A program made the position numbers and the translations under genes. Below, piece after piece: positions 61,350 through 64,000 of a stretch of DNA of 64,000 bases (positions within the stretch are counted from its first letter, which is position 1; the number at the start of each line of letters is the position of its first letter). The stretch is taken from assembly GCA_050084515.1 (NCBI GenBank), contig CM114272.1, positions 9,238,001-9,302,000 of the forward strand, written 5' to 3'. The stretch is from Blasia pusilla (Eukaryota > Marchantiophyta > Marchantiopsida > Blasiales). The notes beneath the pieces are model-generated. The model was not told the DNA's origin. It saw only the letters and a program-made list of their open reading frames with translations, and searched no databases.

Positions 61350-61838
61350 TTGGTTCGGATAGTGATGCCCATGGCGTTCGAGAACTTGATGATTGCGCAG
61401 CATCGGGATACATTGAGGTATGCGACTATTCGGGGTGGTGGTTATCGACCAACTCTCCAAAGGTTTCTTCAGGGAGATTATGTCTACTTGCAGCAAGCAG
61501 CACCGACGACGTTGGATGCGACTACAGGGCGTATTATCATGAGAGTGCATAACATTTTGCCATCCGGTGTTCTTTTGCCAGAGGGACGCGATGGTATGGT
61601 ATGGAAGGACCATGTGCATAATTGTGCGCCGTGCCATCTTCCTAACATTGATGGTATAGAAGATCCGAGCTTAGCAGTAGTTCCTATAGGCTTACGTTGT
61701 ATGTTGTGTGGTTCTGCCCGTGGTGCGGCCATGATGCTAGTATGTGATGGATGTTCGAGAGGTTGGCATATGGCATGTCTGACGCCACCTCTCACTAAAG
61801 TTCCTCAGGGACGATGGATGTGTCCCAGATGTACATAG
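61350..61838 (+). pseudogene. Integrase C-terminus plus intact PHD finger, copy 2
   Basis: An open frame of 162 codons. It runs from the integrase C-terminal region (FENLMIAQH, GDYVYLQQAAPTTLDATTG, ILPSGVLLPEGRDGMVWKDH) to a complete C4HC3 PHD finger at 61698-61835 (CMLC, CDGC, H in GWHMAC, CPRC) and then the stop. The finger lies directly at the polyprotein end. It would probably bind a histone tail, and is possibly a targeting module like the chromodomain of chromoviruses; this is inference. Confidence 0.82.
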
Positions 61839-62025
61839 AGGATATACTAGGTAGGTTTTGATTCCGAATTTTTCTGTGAGATGGATGATTGGAAGACGAC
61901 TAACGATGGGACCACATGAGCATCTGGCCTTTCTGCTCTTAGCGTCCTAGAGATGTATGTCGTGGTAGATAGGGATAGATGGCTATCTGGAGTTAGAGGG
62001 ACCTAACCACGAACTAGGGGGGCGA

Positions 62026-62151
62026 TTGGAGATATTTTGGTACTTCTCGCCTCTGTGTATGGATGCCATGAGTTAGCATGGGATCGTGTGTGTTTGTGTG
62101 TATGTTCGATGACAGCGATGTATATTGTGTAGCGATGTGTATGCGCACGAC
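62026..62151 (+). repeat. Block A of copy 2, with polypurine tract
   Basis: It starts after the purine run AACTAGGGGGGCGA and ends GCGCACGAC. It is homologous to 17766-17895. Confidence 0.75.
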
Positions 62152-62154
62152 AAT

Positions 62155-62539
62155 TGTCAGGACTGTTAGAATATATCGGTGGGATCTAGTAGATCGTCTG
62201 CACGAGTAGTGGACGACATGCTCAAGAGGTCGAGGATGACCAATTGAGGCCCCGGAAAACCTAAGAGAGCAGGTTTCCCCTTCGTTTCGGCTGATTTGGA
62301 GCCATATAGAAAATTTACTATTTTTGGTAAGTTTCCATATTAGGGATAGTTGAATTTCCACTTGGGGAAGTGTCCCTTGGCCCGCTACAGCAATTCAAGA
62401 GCCAAGGAGGTGACGTGCAAGCATAGGTTATCATTGAGAGGGCTTAGGAGAGGGAAGGGGGGTATACCTCAAGGAGAGAGAGCTTGAGAGCTCATTCTCT
62501 CTTTGTTGAACCTCTTGGCATGAGGCGGCGGAGCTATGG
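62155..62539 (+). repeat. Truncated terminal repeat (block B) of copy 2
   Basis: It begins TGTCAGGACTGTTAG and follows block B to GAGCTATGG, then passes abruptly into unrelated DNA. It forms an inverted repeat with 54296-54805. Confidence 0.78.
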
Positions 62540-64000
62540 ACTCCGTAGGTTTCACCATTGCTCGTATCCACTCCATCTCACAATCAGTACGATGAGCAGG
62601 CCAAATCCTCACTATAATCTCATTGCAAGTCATATATTGTGTCGGGGATGTGCGTCCTAGTGAAGTCTCAATGTGGAACCGACAAGAAGTGATCTCACAC
62701 TTTTTCAATCCCATCACTACACATGCCGCCTTCCCCAACATGAAGGGGAAGGCGGCGTAAGGGATTGAGCTCTTGAATCAAGAAGATCACGATGTGTTCA
62801 ATACACGAATCCAGACGGAAAAACCAATTGGAATAATCCATCTCAATTGCCCAAGACAAAAACTCTTGGTCAGACGGTTGCTTGCTCTATCGTTGGTACG
62901 ATTGGAAACTCCGCACTCTAGCCACTGCTTCATCCTAACTCTATGTGGACCTTGTCTTGAGCACCTGCTCCGAGCTAGGGAACATTTGCCACATCTCTTG
63001 TGCGAGTCTCAACACTAGAAGAACCAAAATCATCACTCTCATAGAGCGTCACCACCAACCGAAAAATTTCAGCTAGTCGACCTCCACATGTCAACTAGTC
63101 GCTGGCTGTAAATATATAGTGGGACTTCGCACAAAGCTATTTCCATCTCTCGCAACGTGCTAGTGCTAGGTCGTGTTGTATGATGCATATTCATGGTAGA
63201 CATACTCGCCTCATGTGCTCCTCTAACTACATTGGCAACTACAACAACAAAACCCCTCAAGGGACATCTAAGGACCATCAATGAGGTTCAAATAGCCTCT
63301 AACAATGTAAATAACTGGCACTCACTCAAGAACCTATAGCAAACAATCTCCTTAACATTAGTGATTTATCATCTCGCGACCTTCAATGTATCAAAATTTT
63401 GGTAGCGCTTTCCAATATGTAGTTAACAACTTTACATATTAATTAACTAAGTCTCCATGACACTCTTATGGGGTGCAATATGGGACCTACAAGTGCCTAC
63501 ATGCAAAAAAATGTCACATATCCATGTACCTACTCTAGAGCTTATGAATGGTACAAGAAGTATCCAGCCATGGGCTTGCCAAGGTAGATAAAATAGGTTT
63601 GAAGTGGACATGGCAAAGGATATTAAGTTGTACGAAATGGTGGCAAGAGAGTTGGGTAAAAAATTGGGTCGAGTGAATAAACACACTTTTATGAAGGGCT
63701 AACAATATCTGCTTGAGAAAAATGTGAGTGTAGTCTCGGTAGCTGCTTTGTGGGGAAGTGAAATTGATGGGGGACCATTATTTATGAGATTTAATTTGAT
63801 TATTATAAGAAAACACTAAGAGGATAAGTGCAACTTATATTGTGAGTAGTTCGAGTCTTGAGTTAAATTATGTGTGATGGTTCCAACGTCATCCTTGGGG
63901 AGCTAGAAACGAAAGAAAATCGCCAAAAAATATTGCGGCTTGTGTTTTCATCTGAGGTAAGGCACCTTGGTATGGATCGAGATTGATGGCAAGCTGCCTT
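62540..64000. other. Unassigned stretch to window end
   Basis: No gene is recognised. A 12-bp perfect hairpin lies at 62725-62756. The remaining sequence has short open frames without motifs and is increasingly AT-rich towards the end. Confidence 0.4.
62725..62756. repeat. 12-bp GC-rich hairpin
   Basis: Arms 62725-62736 and 62745-62756 (GCCGCCTTCCCC and its complement) are separated by an 8-nt loop. It lies about 190 bp beyond the truncated repeat of copy 2, and no T-tract follows, so it is not a typical terminator. Confidence 0.8.

Larger units (their letters stand above)
55797..62539 (+). mobile_element. Ty3/gypsy retrotransposon copy 2 with DNMT and PHD domains (5'-truncated)
   Basis: It starts abruptly inside the region equivalent to 11590 of copy 1, then continues colinearly through linker, protease, methyltransferase, reverse transcriptase, RNase H, integrase, PHD finger, block A and part of block B. 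Block B is cut off at about 62539. There is no gag start or left repeat. Many in-frame stops interrupt it, but some domains are better preserved than in copy 1 (RNase H 59916-60575, integrase end plus PHD 61350-61838). Confidence 0.88.

Noticed and set aside
62725-62756. GC hairpin as a transcription terminator
   Set aside because: No T-tract, and this is eukaryotic nuclear DNA where such terminators are not expected.

Overview
The window looks like nuclear DNA of an early-diverging streptophyte, such as a bryophyte, lycophyte or related plant. This is an inference from three things: plant-type gene structures with many introns and GT-AG junctions, a coiled-coil protein of a type I associate with ciliated organisms, and a Ty3/gypsy retrotransposon of a kind reported from charophyte algae. 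I could not determine the species.

Three host genes can be assembled. (1) 905-5080 (+): a nine-exon Rab escort protein of 629 residues, with all eight introns resolved and in phase. (2) About 22359-29757 (+): a gene of at least 15 exons for a highly charged coiled-coil protein of about 537 residues. Its N-terminal block resembles CCDC177 (DUF4659). The 5' end is unresolved and a second possible last exon lies at 31611-31682. (3) 46001-43496 (-): a two-exon ankyrin-repeat/GPCR-chaperone protein of the ANKRD13 family, 726 residues.

Much of the rest is transposon debris. The main item is a Ty3/gypsy family present as three partial copies. Copy 1 (8250-18541, +) is nearly full length. Copy 2 (55797-62539, +) lacks its 5' end. 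A third fragment (53345-55796, -) is joined head-to-head to copy 2. The polyprotein order is gag, an unidentified linker, aspartic protease, a C5-cytosine DNA methyltransferase domain, reverse transcriptase, RNase H, integrase and a C-terminal C4HC3 PHD finger. All copies are broken by stop codons, and nearly all the stops I could compare between copies are C-to-T or G-to-A changes. The repeat blocks at the element ends are arranged in a way a simple LTR-internal-LTR model does not explain.

Layout: 1-904 upstream of REP, with a GAGC repeat; 905-5080 REP; 5081-8249 AT-rich intergenic DNA with degenerate repeats; 8250-18541 retroelement copy 1; 18542-22358 intergenic DNA with a 23-bp palindrome beside Helitron-like ends; 22359-29757 the CCDC177-like gene; 29758-43495 long intergenic DNA with a LINE fragment, direct repeats and Helitron-like termini; 43496-46001 the ANKRD13-like gene; 46002-51423 a GC-rich upstream region passing into AT-rich DNA; 51424-52059 an integrase fragment of a different gypsy lineage; 53345-62539 the inverted retroelement pair; 62540-64000 unassigned.

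The host genes have no evident functional link to each other: vesicle traffic, a possible ciliary or cytoskeletal coiled coil, and an ankyrin/ubiquitin-traffic type protein. The most interesting content is the retrotransposon carrying both a methylation writer domain and a chromatin reader domain. DNMT-bearing retrotransposons have been reported before from charophytes and dinoflagellates. I cannot say from sequence alone whether the DNMT plus PHD combination has been described.
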